Below are positions 1-9,105 of a stretch of 64,000 nt of DNA, piece by piece. Position numbers and translations under genes: made by a program. The stretch comes from Desulfoscipio gibsoniae DSM 7213 (GTDB taxonomy: Bacteria; Bacillota; Desulfotomaculia; Desulfotomaculales; Desulfallaceae). Position 1 is the first letter of the stretch; each line of letters opens with the position of its first letter. Where the stretch lies: contig NC_021184.1 in the NCBI RefSeq assembly GCF_000233715.2, positions 3,248,001 to 3,312,000 on the forward strand, written 5' to 3'. The notes below the pieces were generated by a model. It ran no database searches. It saw only the letters and a list, made by a program, of their open reading frames with translations, and was not told the DNA's origin.

Positions 1-54
1 AGGCGAACAAGAATTGGCCTTTGTGACATTAAAACTGTTAATATATGTTATAGC

Positions 55-93
55 AAAAAGCGCGCTCAATTATTCCTTTCACGCCGCTTTTTT
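55..93 (-). terminator. Rho-independent terminator of the ecs-type operon
   Basis: Read on the minus strand, an AAAAAGCG/CGCTTTTT inverted repeat ends in a T run just after the stop codon of the permease gene. The loop is about 22 nt, so the structure is plausible but not strong. Confidence 0.5.
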
Positions 94-123
94 CAGTACT
101 TTTGTTTTTCACTACTTTTCCTT

Positions 124-1353
124 TTACCTTAGTAGGGTTTTATTAAATCTAAAAGAAAAATATAATACAATCACCACACCGGCCAGCATCCCGCATATTG
201 CTCCAAGCCATGAGAATGTAACAAAACCGGCAATAAAACTAATCATCATAAAGCCTGGTAGAGTCATGATGAACATAAATTTCTTAGCGGCGGCAATTTT
301 AATTTTATCATTCCTGGGGAATAAGTTTATAAATTCCGAACTTATAAATTCCTGCCAGTATGAGCGTACAAAAAAGGTAAGCAAAGCGGCAAAGGCAACC
401 CATAGTATCCACATCCATTCCTCGGGAAACGTAAACACGATTAGTATAAGCACCAACACCATCTGCAAATACTGCCAAATGTTTTTGATATCCCGTACGA
501 CAAATTTTATCCCCAGCTCCGCTAAACAGTTCGCCGCATGGCGCTTTTTAAAAAGCGGGTTTGAACTGGAGAAAAGGGTTGGGTGTTTTCTTTTTAACAG
601 CGGTCGTTTGATATTTAAGTCTGTAAAGCCTAATAAAAAGTTAAGATGCCTTAATCTTGCATATTGTTCGCGGGTTACATCTTTAAAGAAAGTGCCTTTT
701 ATTGTTAGTCTTCGAAAAATTAAAGTACCCAGCGTTACCGACAATAAAAGCGCGATAACAGTAAATAAGCCGGTCTGCCCGATAGTTTTAGGCATAATGT
801 TGACAAACAAAATCCCCGCCAAGAAAAACAAAACGGCTTGCGCAACCACTCCTATAATCCCTTGATAAACTAAAGAGAAAAACTGCTGAACAAAATTTAA
901 ACACATGCCGGCCAAGAAACTTATGATAAATAGCTGCATAAATTCCGCCATTGAAAATTGATAACCTAGTGCAACCGGTGCTAACAATAAGAAGATAAAA
1001 CCATTGAAGCATAGTTTCAAGAACACGGAATAACCGATGCTGAGTTTAAGTATTTGTTTTAACCAGCTCTTTTGCTGCCATAAAAATAGTTGGTCTGCCT
1101 CTTCGATAAAAATTCTGACTGTACCTTTCCAGACAAAGAAAAAGATCACCCCGGTAAATAGTTGCGGAGGTAGATTACTAAGCCAGGGAAGCTGAGTTTG
1201 CCATAATTCTATATATTGATATACCCCGAAAATAATCGAGGGAATCACAATATACAACGCCACTGTCCAGTCAATAGCCGTCCGCCATACACCATACTGA
1301 AATTTCCACTCAGAGATGATGCGTTTATAAAAGATTTTGGTCGGTGTAATCAT
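124..1353 (-). CDS. EcsB-like ABC transporter permease
   Basis: Integral membrane subunit of an ABC exporter resembling EcsB. The 409-aa protein has several hydrophobic segments (about residues 30-55, 85-110, 130-175 and 180-205, then a pair near 290-330 and a pair at the C-terminus around 365-405) with a long soluble stretch between. The reading frame opens upstream, but the best start is the ATG at 1353. It overlaps the stop of the upstream ATPase gene as ATGA and has GGAG 8 nt before it, so translation is coupled. The substrate is unknown; in Bacillus, EcsAB affects secretion and membrane proteolysis. Assignment rests on overall topology and pairing with the ATPase. Confidence 0.72.
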   Translation of the reverse strand: MITPTKIFYKRIISEWKFQYGVWRTAIDWTVALYIVIPSIIFGVYQYIELWQTQLPWLSNLPPQLFTGVIFFFVWKGTVRIFIEEADQLFLWQQKSWLKQILKLSIGYSVFLKLCFNGFIFLLLAPVALGYQFSMAEFMQLFIISFLAGMCLNFVQQFFSLVYQGIIGVVAQAVLFFLAGILFVNIMPKTIGQTGLFTVIALLLSVTLGTLIFRRLTIKGTFFKDVTREQYARLRHLNFLLGFTDLNIKRPLLKRKHPTLFSSSNPLFKKRHAANCLAELGIKFVVRDIKNIWQYLQMVLVLILIVFTFPEEWMWILWVAFAALLTFFVRSYWQEFISSEFINLFPRNDKIKIAAAKKFMFIMTLPGFMMISFIAGFVTFSWLGAICGMLAGVVIVLYFSFRFNKTLLR

Positions 1354-2063
1354 CCCAAATGCTCCATAATTTGATTGAAACAATCGAACAGTGATGCTCC
1401 TGACAAATGGCATTGTTCTCTAATTTGTTCAAAGGTTCCACTGGTTACAATGGAACCGTCAGAAATAATGATAATTTTGTCGCAGGTTTTTTCAGCAATT
1501 TCTAACTGATGAGTGGATATTAACACACCAGCGCCACGTTTCCGTTCCTTATTAATTAGGCTAATCAGTGCCTTGGCAGCGCGGGGGTCCAGCCCGACAA
1601 AAGGTTCATCAATAAAATAAACATCCGGTTTAATTAAAAAGCATATAGCAATCATCAACTTTTGCTGCATACCTTTGGAAAAACTAGTCGGGTAGTGGTG
1701 CTTTACATCTTGCAAACTCAATAGGGTTAATAACTCATCGCTTTTTTTTAATAATGCATTTTCTTTTATCTCATGGACTGCGGCAGCCAGCTCCAAGTGT
1801 TCCCAAAGGGTTAATTTATCGTAAAAAATTGGCTGTTCCGGTATGTAAGCATATTTTGGGCCGGACATAATGAATTTCACTTTTCCCAAAGTTAGAGGAA
1901 GTAATCCCAAAATCGCTTTAATAACGGTGCTTTTCCCGGCGCCGTTAGGCCCAATTAAGCCTACCAATTCCCCTGCTTTGACAGTAAAGTTAATATCGGT
2001 TATGGTTTGAACATCATTTTTAGTGTATCCCGCTTGTTTGATATCGACTGTTAATAAATCCAT
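1350..2063 (-). CDS. ABC transporter ATP-binding protein, EcsA-like
   Basis: The 237-aa nucleotide-binding subunit for the adjacent permease. It shows a Walker A motif GPNGAGKST near residue 38, a signature-like FSKGMQQKL near 128, Walker B VYFIDEP near 148, and the switch histidine in ISTHQ near 184. It is first in a two-gene operon and its stop overlaps the permease start by four bases. GGTGAAAAA before the ATG is a usable ribosome site. A 6-bp inverted repeat (AACTGG at 2096 and CCAGTT at 2116) lies in the promoter region and could be a regulator site. Confidence 0.9.
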   Translation of the reverse strand: MDLLTVDIKQAGYTKNDVQTITDINFTVKAGELVGLIGPNGAGKSTVIKAILGLLPLTLGKVKFIMSGPKYAYIPEQPIFYDKLTLWEHLELAAAVHEIKENALLKKSDELLTLLSLQDVKHHYPTSFSKGMQQKLMIAICFLIKPDVYFIDEPFVGLDPRAAKALISLINKERKRGAGVLISTHQLEIAEKTCDKIIIISDGSIVTSGTFEQIREQCHLSGASLFDCFNQIMEHLG

Positions 2064-2524
2064 TTTTTCACCTTTTCTAATGCCATATCTATACTAACTG
2101 GCAATTTAAACTTAACCAGTTGGGGAACAAAAAACAGCCCCTTTTCTATATGGGCTAACACCGTTTTGATCCTACCTTTCCCTTCTTACTTTTTATAGTT
2201 AACCGCCGAAGAAAAAATCCAGAACATTTAATCCTGATTTAGAGTTGGCGCAAAGTGTTGTAAGGTTTAATCTTTCTAAAGCTTTAATGAATCAGTTTTT
2301 ATAACTTCAGTATCAGCCGGGACGCCCGTCGTTCCGCGCTCTGCCACTCCGATCCTTTAGTCCCGAATGACGTATTTCTCCTTGATTTGGTGGGTACAAA
2401 AGACCGCGAACGCCGGTTAGACGGAAGTTAACAGGCAGTTTTTGGCAGTGTTCAGACTCTCCGCACCCGAACGTTACACCGCCCGGTCCATTTCAAAAGT
2501 TTTGAGAACATTTAAGTAGCGCAT
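2064..2524. other. Intergenic region, no gene seen
   Basis: This 460-base stretch between the ABC operon and the stalk-domain gene shows no open frame with a ribosome site. It must hold the promoter of the ABC operon near 2080-2130 and the 3' end of the stalk-protein transcript at its upstream side on the minus strand. No clear terminator was found. Confidence 0.5.
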
Positions 2525-3676
2525 CTATTCAAGCAATTTGTGCATTTCCGCATAACCTTGTTCAATCAATTCCTTGCTGGATTTAAACGCCGGTATGGTA
2601 TCTTTGTTTATCGGCAAATAATTGCCTACCGGATCCTGGCTATACAGTTTAATGGTATCCTCATCAATTGCGCCCGTGCCGTCCAGTTTAGCAGTAATTT
2701 TTAAAAAGTCGTTGGCATCGGAGGGTTTATCAATGTACTCCTGCAGTTCTTGATTCCAAAAAGCTATCTCCTCTTCCACCAGGCGTATTTTTTCCGGAGT
2801 AAGATCGTTGCGGTTTTCTTCCAGGTATTTTATCCTACCCTGCTGCAACGGCCATTGGGCCGGAGTATCAACGCCTAAAACGTGCGTCACTTTGGTTTTA
2901 AACTCCGCTTCTACGTGTATATCGTCAACCTTTTGTGACAACAGCTCCACTTCTGTTTCCAACACTTGATAATGTTGATATTCTTCGGCGAGAAATTCTT
3001 TGACCTGCTCTTTTAACCATGTGGCTAAACTACTATCATGGAAGATTTGCGTAATATACCAGTTTCGTTCTGGATGCAAAGTGGGGAGTACGGCATCCGC
3101 CTGGTATTGCTTGACAATCACCCTGGCGATGGAAGCGCCGGCGGGACCCGTGGAAGTGGCAGTTTCAAATTTAACTTCATATTCCCATGCACCGTCACTG
3201 GTCTTGTTTTCCTTAACAATTGTATAATCTTCCACCCACGGGCTGGATGTTCCCGTTACCCAGTTGAAACTTTCATAGTTGGCACGCTCTTGTTCTTTTA
3301 GCTCGGGCGACAACATTGCAAATTGCAACGCTCCGTTTCGGGTTTTCACCCCTTCGGCCCATTTTTCCACGGCCGCTTGGGGTGTTGTCGGGACCAGGGC
3401 TTCCTGCAGCAGCGTAGTTTGTTGTTGCAGCGAATATAAATCCGGTGTTGCAATCCAGACGTTATTGGTTTCTTTTTCCCACTTTACGTCGGCCCCCAGG
3501 GCTTCAGCCACCCACCTGACGGGCACCATAATGCGGCCGTTCAAAAGTTGTGGCGGCACATCAGTTTTAATTTGCCACCCGTTTACGTTCAATTTGATGG
3601 GTTTGTCCGCTGCGGCTACCGCCGCAAAAGATGTGAGCAGCACGACTGCAGCGATGCCGGCCAGCCACTTTTTCAT
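2525..3676 (-). CDS. Secreted protein with copper amine oxidase N-terminal-like stalk domain
   Basis: A 383-aa exported protein. Residues 1-23 form a typical signal peptide ending near AAVAAADK. Residues about 25-75 match the copper amine oxidase N-terminal (stalk) domain, with the hallmark pattern NGRIMVPVRWVAEALGADV and VWI. This domain is common in Firmicute surface proteins and does not imply amine oxidase activity. Residues 95-225 resemble a conserved module seen in such proteins, and the rest is charged with coiled-coil character. GAGGGGG sits before the ATG. It appears monocistronic; function unknown. Confidence 0.8.
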   Translation of the reverse strand: MKKWLAGIAAVVLLTSFAAVAAADKPIKLNVNGWQIKTDVPPQLLNGRIMVPVRWVAEALGADVKWEKETNNVWIATPDLYSLQQQTTLLQEALVPTTPQAAVEKWAEGVKTRNGALQFAMLSPELKEQERANYESFNWVTGTSSPWVEDYTIVKENKTSDGAWEYEVKFETATSTGPAGASIARVIVKQYQADAVLPTLHPERNWYITQIFHDSSLATWLKEQVKEFLAEEYQHYQVLETEVELLSQKVDDIHVEAEFKTKVTHVLGVDTPAQWPLQQGRIKYLEENRNDLTPEKIRLVEEEIAFWNQELQEYIDKPSDANDFLKITAKLDGTGAIDEDTIKLYSQDPVGNYLPINKDTIPAFKSSKELIEQGYAEMHKLLE

Positions 3677-3851
3677 TTTATAACCCCCTCACTATTTGTG
3701 ATTTAAATAATAGATTATACCACAACTTTGTAACCAACTGATTGAAGTTAACAAACACATTTAATCAACATCAATTTGAAACTCACTATGTTAGCAAAAC
3801 GCCCAAGGTGGTAAGAAATGTTAAAGCACCACCCATTGAAACTGAGTAGCT

Positions 3852-4412
3852 CTATTCCTCTAGATCTGCTTCCGATGCTCCCTCGGCAATCAATGCCCGA
3901 TAAAGCGTTTCGACCCCCGGATGAGCGATAACGTAGTATTCCTTGTTAACAAAAATCACCACCATTTTGGCACTCTGCAGGTGACGGAAGACAGCCGCCG
4001 TTTTCCCGTTCTTCAGTTGACACCAACCGGTGGTTAGCCCGGTGGTACCGTAACCGTTGCTACGGAACCATCCCCCCCAGGGCCCGTCACTTTCAACAAA
4101 GGCAACCTGCATCTTATCTACGGCGAGTGACACATCCACCGGCGGTGCTTTAATATCCAGCTTCCCGTCGGCCAGTTCCCACCCCGTACCCACCTGGGAA
4201 ACACTTATTCCAAGTGTTGCCCCAACGGGGATGACAATCACAAGAATCAAGCTTAAGGTGAGGGCTACTTTGGGTTGATCCCCGCGCTTGATCCGCCAAG
4301 CCAACCAGGCTGCCACCGCTAAGAGGGGCACCACGACCAGAAGAGAAAAAACCGGATCAAACGGCAGAACAATAGCTTTCAATACCGACAGATAATCTAG
4401 ATGATAGCTCAT
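3852..4412 (-). CDS. Membrane protein with PH-like C-terminal domain
   Basis: About 186 aa. Two transmembrane helices lie close together near residues 15-40 and 50-75. The C-terminal half (LDIKAPPVDVSLAVDKMQVAFVE onward, ending with YYVIAHPGVETLYRAL) looks like the bacterial PH-like domain found in small Firmicute membrane proteins, though this is by eye. The frame extends upstream, but GGGGGGAG lies just before two in-frame ATGs at 4418 and 4412. The second has normal spacing and was chosen. Function unknown. Confidence 0.6.
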   Translation of the reverse strand: MSYHLDYLSVLKAIVLPFDPVFSLLVVVPLLAVAAWLAWRIKRGDQPKVALTLSLILVIVIPVGATLGISVSQVGTGWELADGKLDIKAPPVDVSLAVDKMQVAFVESDGPWGGWFRSNGYGTTGLTTGWCQLKNGKTAAVFRHLQSAKMVVIFVNKEYYVIAHPGVETLYRALIAEGASEADLEE

Positions 4413-4723
4413 ACTCATACTCTCCCCCCTACTCGACCAAGACAATCACCTTCCGACTACCAGCAGATACCAGGAATAGGGAAAACCGAGCTGTCGGGCG
4501 TCGGATCCTGGTCAAGCTGGCAGCTTACAGCTTTCGGCGAAATGAATCAAAACTTCTGGTTCGAATATGGATCACAATTAACACTAAAAAAAGTCCATTA
4601 ATCTATCTCTCCCAAAACCTTTTCCGTGGAAGTATTAGCCGCCTTGAAGCGCTGATACGTCCAAAACAAACAGCATAATTATTATGAAATGTCAAAACGG
4701 ATGCCATTAAACCTTCCACGTGA

Positions 4724-5971
4724 TCAGGTTTGAGGTTCTAAAACGGACCCCATAAATAAGATTGTTCCCGTTTGATCATCCCTAATGGCAAAAAAGAACG
4801 GGCGATCAACAACCATGTCGGTTACCTGCGGTATCCCCGCGCATTTTAATTCCACGGAAGTTGCCGCAGCTGCTTCGGTGCCCTCCTCATTCACATCAAT
4901 AAAGGTTTTATGTTTAACTTCATTGATATAAACAACTGGAACCGGGGGAATGGGGCACATATTTCCGAAGTCGGCCTGTTCGCTGTCAAAAGCGATCTCC
5001 ATCCCAAGGGCCTTGAGTGTATCGTTGAGGCTCACTTCATATGCGAACTTGAAACGCGGCAAAACGAGATGCACCGTTGTTTCCGTAAACCGGGGCATCC
5101 ACTTTTCCCAATTTTCAGCGCTTAAGCTCCGGGAGAACTCCACCAGACTGGATTCCCGGACCGGAAGAAAAACGTACATGCTGACCCTTTTACTGCCGTA
5201 GGGAATCCTCACGGCCTGGAAGTTATCTCCCTGGTAATACCCGTATCGACCTGTCCGGGACATCAGCGGGTGCTTTTTCTGCGTGCCATCCGGCAGGTTA
5301 AATAAGCCGTCCCTAGTTTCAGATTTGTCAAATTTGTCCGCCCAATCTCCTTTGAAGTAAACGGCGTTAATTAGGATCAAAATGTCTCCGTCAATTCTTT
5401 CAACAATTTTGTCGATCTTGCCGCCGGTATTCTTTTTCACCCATTTATTAATGGTATCCGAAGCGCCGGGATGGGAAAAATCCAGGGTCTCCACTTCCGC
5501 CGTATAATAATCTCTGTTTCTTTGCATAAACTCGGGCTTAAAGTCGATGCCTTCCCTGGCCCAAATCGAATTGGCAATTGTGAGCTTCACCTCGGGGTCG
5601 GGATTTTCCAGTATGGTTTTCAGACCGGCATTGGCCCGGTTCAACTCTTCCATGCTCATCCCCTGCAATCCCAGAGTTCTGGCCATGGCCTCTTTTGTTT
5701 CGCCGTCCGCCCCGTTATAAGTCATGGCCAGCGCTATGGATACGCTCGCGGGCGAAATTAAGATATTTTGCCCGGGGTCCCGCTTGTTAAGCTCTGCAAA
5801 AAGGTTGAAACCCAAACCCGTATTCGCAGTAACCAGCCTTGCGTCCACCGACTCGGCAGGCGCCGGTTTTGTCATGGTTGACTGCGTGGCATTCAAGCAC
5901 CCTCCGGCGAACAAACTTACAGTGATCAGGGATAATACCGGCAATAAAACCCGAAACCCGAGTTTTCCCAT
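4724..5971 (-). CDS. Serpin-family lipoprotein
   Basis: A serine protease inhibitor of the serpin family, about 415 aa with an N-terminal lipoprotein signal. The lipobox LFAGGC places the modified Cys near residue 25 and suggests surface anchoring. Serpin hallmarks are visible: NPGQNILISPASVSIALAM-type helix, IND-like NAVYFKGDW near the middle, and a reactive loop hinge EEGTEAAAATS typical of inhibitory serpins. Counting from the hinge puts P1 around the KCAG stretch, so the target is likely not a trypsin-like enzyme. RPFFFAIRD and GTILFMGSV form the usual C-terminus. GGAGGTGG precedes ATG 5971, which was preferred over the upstream GTG. Confidence 0.92.
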   Translation of the reverse strand: MGKLGFRVLLPVLSLITVSLFAGGCLNATQSTMTKPAPAESVDARLVTANTGLGFNLFAELNKRDPGQNILISPASVSIALAMTYNGADGETKEAMARTLGLQGMSMEELNRANAGLKTILENPDPEVKLTIANSIWAREGIDFKPEFMQRNRDYYTAEVETLDFSHPGASDTINKWVKKNTGGKIDKIVERIDGDILILINAVYFKGDWADKFDKSETRDGLFNLPDGTQKKHPLMSRTGRYGYYQGDNFQAVRIPYGSKRVSMYVFLPVRESSLVEFSRSLSAENWEKWMPRFTETTVHLVLPRFKFAYEVSLNDTLKALGMEIAFDSEQADFGNMCPIPPVPVVYINEVKHKTFIDVNEEGTEAAAATSVELKCAGIPQVTDMVVDRPFFFAIRDDQTGTILFMGSVLEPQT

Positions 5972-6072
5972 AACCAATTCCACCTCCACTGAATGTTATA
6001 AAATTGCGTTATTTGTGCAACATAATTGTTTACTTTTTCCATCCTTTTTCGGGTAAAATTACATTCCTAAAA

Positions 6073-6378
6073 AAATGGACGGTTAAATTCCAATAATTGT
6101 TCCCAAATAGAAATTACTCCTGAAATATTAGAACAATTTAATAATTTAGGAGTGCAGAATAATTTGAGATTTGCCCCGCAATATAGTAAAGACGGTAAAT
6201 TTGCTTCCTGGGATGAAGTATTACTATACATATATAAAAGCGGGTATAGTGGTGGAAGCGCCATGAGCGCCGGCAATGTGAAAAAACTGTTGCTAAAATT
6301 TTTGGCGAGAAGGCAGCCTTTAATCATCAGAGTACGGCTCATTTTATTTTTGAAGGAAAGAACTATATGATTACATAC
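6073..6378 (+). pseudogene. Frameshifted remnant of an unrecognised gene
   Basis: An open stretch reads as protein-like sequence (EITPEILEQFNNLG, then FAPQYSKDGKFASWDEVLLYI) to about 6260. It then continues sensibly only in another frame (KIFGEKAAFNHQSTAHF, FEGKNYMITY) to about 6378. This suggests a decayed gene with a frameshift near 6260. There is no good start or ribosome site. The family is not recognised; the downstream end joins the TnpB remnant. Confidence 0.35.
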
Positions 6379-6457
6379 CTGTCCACACTGCGGTCTGGTC
6401 ATGGACCGGGATCAAAACGCAGCAATCAACATCTTGCAAAGATATGAAGCTCCTTAG
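6374..6457 (+). pseudogene. TnpB (IS200/IS605 type) C-terminal fragment
   Basis: Translation of 6374-6457 gives a zinc-ribbon tail CPHCG, then MDRDQNAAINIL and stop. This is the hallmark C-terminus of TnpB (OrfB zinc-ribbon family). Everything upstream in TnpB, including the RuvC core, is missing. The fragment is followed by a typical element right end. The protein itself cannot be functional. Confidence 0.8.
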
Positions 6458-6608
6458 CTTTGGCATAAAATCTGTGCCGTTGGGACGGTGGTCAAATGCC
6501 CGGGGAGTTAGGTTGCAGTAAGAACCTACTATGAACCGGGAAACTCCGTAACTTTGTTTTGCTCTTGGAAGCCCCTTCCTAAGCTGAACGAAGGGAGGGG
6601 TAGTTCAC
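6458..6608 (+). ncRNA. Candidate omega RNA / right end of an IS605-type element
   Basis: The 150 bases after the TnpB stop end in a hairpin-rich stretch (CCCCTTCC ... GGGAGGGG) and the terminal TAGTTCAC. This layout is typical of the right ends of TnpB elements, where the guide RNA scaffold overlaps the 3' end of tnpB and the element boundary. If so, the guide would start at 6609. Inference from layout only; tnpB is gone, so any RNA would need a partner in trans. Confidence 0.5.
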
Positions 6609-7033
6609 TGGCCATGCGTATTTTGGTTTAATTATATTGCGTCAGGACGACCGCAACCGTGATAACAGTAAATACATTGTCCCAAATAAGACTTATGGGA
6701 ACTAATCATAAAATGAGAACGTCATACTAAAATATAGGATTGCAGCAGGCCAATGGGCTGCTGCAATCCTATACTATACTGATTCCCAAAAGGGATTAAG
6801 ATAGGAATTTGCTTTTTTCATCTTAGCAATAACTGCGTATATTACTACCCGTCAAACATAAAACTGGAGCCGATTTATATATTTACCGGATTGTATATGG
6901 ACGATAGCTGGCTGTTTCGTCAAAAAGGACAGGTAGGCAGATTTTCAGTCCCCTACATGTTATAATCTATTCAAAACAGATTCCTCGCTGTAATTACGTG
7001 TATAAATTTTAAAAAACATGGTGATGAGTATAT
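6609..7033. other. Intergenic region with one strong hairpin
   Basis: No gene seen between the TnpB-element end and the HisC-like gene. It holds a perfect 16-bp inverted repeat at 6733-6773 (arms TATAGGATTGCAGCAG and its complement, loop about 9 nt) with no T run. A GGTGATGA ribosome site for the next gene lies at its end. Confidence 0.5.
6733..6773. repeat. 16-bp perfect inverted repeat hairpin
   Basis: Arms TATAGGATTGCAGCAG and CTGCTGCAATCCTATA flank a short loop. It lacks a poly-T tail, so it is not a standard terminator. It could be a transposon end relic or a processing hairpin. Confidence 0.7.
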
Positions 7034-8113
7034 ATGAGCAAGTACTGGAGTAATATTGTAAAAGAAATTAAACCCTACGTTCCTGGCGAGCAGCCCCATA
7101 ATAAAAAGTTTATTAAGCTAAATACAAATGAAAACCCATACCCTCCCTCAATAAACGTAATTAGCGCCATAAAGAATGCCGCTAATGAGAGTCTTCGCCT
7201 ATACCCGGATCCAACATGTAATGAATTAAAAGAAATAGTAGCTCAATATTATGGTTTAAAAAAGGAGCATATTTTCGTAGGCAATGGATCAGATGAGCTA
7301 CTAGCCTTTTCATTCTTAGCCTTCTTTAATCCAGGCGATACTATTATTTTTCCGGATATTACGTATACTTTTTATGAAGTATATGCTTCTCTATTTAGAA
7401 TTAACTACATGACGATACCAGTGGATGATAATTTTAATATACCTATAGAAAAATTTTATGGGAATAACGATGGTATAATTATTGCAAATCCAAATGCCCC
7501 TACAGGAATCGCTGTACATATTGATTCTATAAGAAACATCCTTGAAAAAAATATTAGCAAGGTAGTAATTATTGATGAAGCTTATATTGATTTCGGTGGG
7601 GAATCATCAGTAGAGCTTCTTAAAGAATATCCAAATATATTAATATTACACACGCTTTCAAAATCACGCTCTCTGGCAGGGCTGCGTATAGGTCTTGCTT
7701 TAGGGAATGGTGATTTGATTGAAGGTCTGAACAGAGTTAAGAACTCCATAAATTCCTATACAGTGGATAGAATAGCTCTTATTGGAGCTGAAGAGGCCTT
7801 TAAAGATAAAGTGTACTTTGAAGAAGTTAGAGCAAAAATTATTTTCACAAGAAAAGCGATATCAAAGAAACTAAAAGAACTAGGATTTATGGTAGTAGAT
7901 TCAAAAGCTAACTTTATCTTTATAAGCCACCCTAAAGTTCATGCCTTGCAGTTGTTTAAAAAATTAAAGGAGTATGGTGTTTTGGTTCGCCATTTTAATA
8001 GACCGAGAATTGATAATTACCTTAGAGTTAGTATTGGCACAGATGAGGAAATGGAATATTTTTATGGTGTACTAAAAGATCTTTTACGGCCCTCTCCAAA
8101 TCCCGCAAGATAA
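7034..8113 (+). CDS. HisC-like class I/II aminotransferase
   Basis: A 359-aa PLP enzyme of the histidinol-phosphate aminotransferase / threonine-phosphate decarboxylase group. Visible are the N-terminal LNTNENPYPPS, the PLP-phosphate region GNGSDELL, the NPNAPTG motif near residue 153, DEAYIDF near 177, and TLSKSRSLAGLRIG with the Schiff-base lysine at residue 210. RVSIGTDEEM near the C-terminus fits HisC. It stands alone, far from his genes, and is clearly more A+T-rich than its neighbours, suggesting horizontal acquisition. The actual substrate could be histidinol phosphate or another amino acid. Confidence 0.85.
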   Translation: MSKYWSNIVKEIKPYVPGEQPHNKKFIKLNTNENPYPPSINVISAIKNAANESLRLYPDPTCNELKEIVAQYYGLKKEHIFVGNGSDELLAFSFLAFFNPGDTIIFPDITYTFYEVYASLFRINYMTIPVDDNFNIPIEKFYGNNDGIIIANPNAPTGIAVHIDSIRNILEKNISKVVIIDEAYIDFGGESSVELLKEYPNILILHTLSKSRSLAGLRIGLALGNGDLIEGLNRVKNSINSYTVDRIALIGAEEAFKDKVYFEEVRAKIIFTRKAISKKLKELGFMVVDSKANFIFISHPKVHALQLFKKLKEYGVLVRHFNRPRIDNYLRVSIGTDEEMEYFYGVLKDLLRPSPNPAR

Positions 8114-8145
8114 TTCGGGATATTTATCCGTCCCAGGTCAAGTAA

Positions 8146-8195
8146 ATGGGGTCAGGCTTGCCGTTAGCAAATACACTTACAGCAAGCCTGACCCA
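8146..8195. terminator. Strong bidirectional hairpin after the HisC-like gene
   Basis: Arms ATGGGGTCAGGCTTGC and GCAAGCCTGACCCAT pair over 15 bp around a 19-nt loop and are followed by AATTTTCT. It sits between two convergent genes and probably ends both transcripts. Confidence 0.7.
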
Positions 8196-8237
8196 TAATT
8201 TTCTATAATCCCGGCATCGCGTTAATAAGGGTATGGG

Positions 8238-8570
8238 TTACCAGATCCGGGGAAATTGCTGTTGTTGTGGCTGCATCTGTTGTTGTGGCTGCATGCGGAA
8301 ATATTGCTGTTGTTGCTGTTGTTGTGGTTGCCAATACTGGGGTTGCTGCTGGGGCATTCCCGGTTGCATTACTCTATACTGGGGCTCATGTTGTTCTATA
8401 TAGTTAACACGATCTCTTAGTACATGACAGATACCTTCCACTTGCTTGTTTAAGCTTGCAAACATTTGTTTAGCTGCCTGATCCTGTGTATCCAAGGCAA
8501 AAGTCATTAGATTTGCAGCTGCTCCTTCAAGGCTGGCAAGGGTTTGGTGCATTTTTGTACCAATTGTCAT
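8238..8570 (-). CDS. DUF1657-domain protein with Gln/Pro-rich tail
   Basis: A 110-aa protein. Residues 1-66 match DUF1657 (IGTKMHQTLASLEGAAANL, then DTQDQAAKQMFASLNKQ and YIEQHEPQYR), a small helical domain found in spore-forming Firmicutes, often near spoVA genes. The last 45 residues are an unusual tail of Gln, Pro, Tyr and Met, built partly by an 18-bp tandem repeat at 8259-8294. GGAGGTATC precedes the ATG. A role in the spore is suggested by the family; the tail may be a low-complexity adhesive or disordered segment. Confidence 0.8.
   Translation of the reverse strand: MTIGTKMHQTLASLEGAAANLMTFALDTQDQAAKQMFASLNKQVEGICHVLRDRVNYIEQHEPQYRVMQPGMPQQQPQYWQPQQQQQQQYFRMQPQQQMQPQQQQFPRIW
8259..8294. 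repeat. 18-bp tandem duplication in Gln-rich coding tail
   Basis: CTGTTGTTGTGGCTGCAT occurs twice head to tail, encoding a repeated MQPQQQ unit on the minus strand. Such in-frame repeats can change copy number by slippage. Confidence 0.85.
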
Positions 8571-9105
8571 CTGGTTGATACCTCCTTATAGTTTAAAATC
8601 CTTATTTATCTTTACCGAATATCCTACTTTTAAGCTGGTAAAATGTAACTATTAAGTCGAAAGTCTCCTATTAGAACGGGCGGACAGGGTCGTCCGCCCC
8701 TACTTTGAACTTTTGGCTTATGCCTGAATAATTACCGATTTGCCGACCACCAATCACCGACGCATTTATACGCTCCTTGCAGGATAGCTGCGCAAGTTGT
8801 TCATAGCCAGCGGAAGAATGGCTGCTGGATCATTAATGATCGAACTTTATTTTCTGTCCCAATACGCCCTCGTAAAACCAATGTGCAGAATTAAAAAAAA
8901 ACAATCATGTTTACCGGTCTCCGCTGATAAAGAATTCATACCCCGGATCGAAAATATTTTTAATCCGGGGTTAATTCTTATCAATAAATAGTGGTACAAT
9001 TAACCAAATAATTGGATAGTCATGTATGTATCCAATTGTTATATAAGCTCTCTGACCCTGGTTGCGGTTATCCTTTGGAGCCTATTCCCATGAGGGAGTT
9101 CATCT
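8571..9105. other. Intergenic region with two hairpins
   Basis: Between the DUF1657 gene and the AraC-type gene, which diverge. It contains the promoter of each, a GGGCGGAC/GTCCGCCC hairpin at 8678-8699 and a CCCCGGAT/ATCCGGGG hairpin at 8941-8970. A 64-codon open frame at 8797-8991 has no ribosome site and was not accepted. Confidence 0.5.

Noticed and set aside
14-865. Long plus-strand open frame opposite the EcsB-like gene
   Set aside because: It is antisense to a clear membrane protein gene and its sequence has no recognisable features or ribosome site.
8797-8991. 64-codon plus-strand frame
   Set aside because: No ribosome site, unnatural composition, and it runs across a hairpin.
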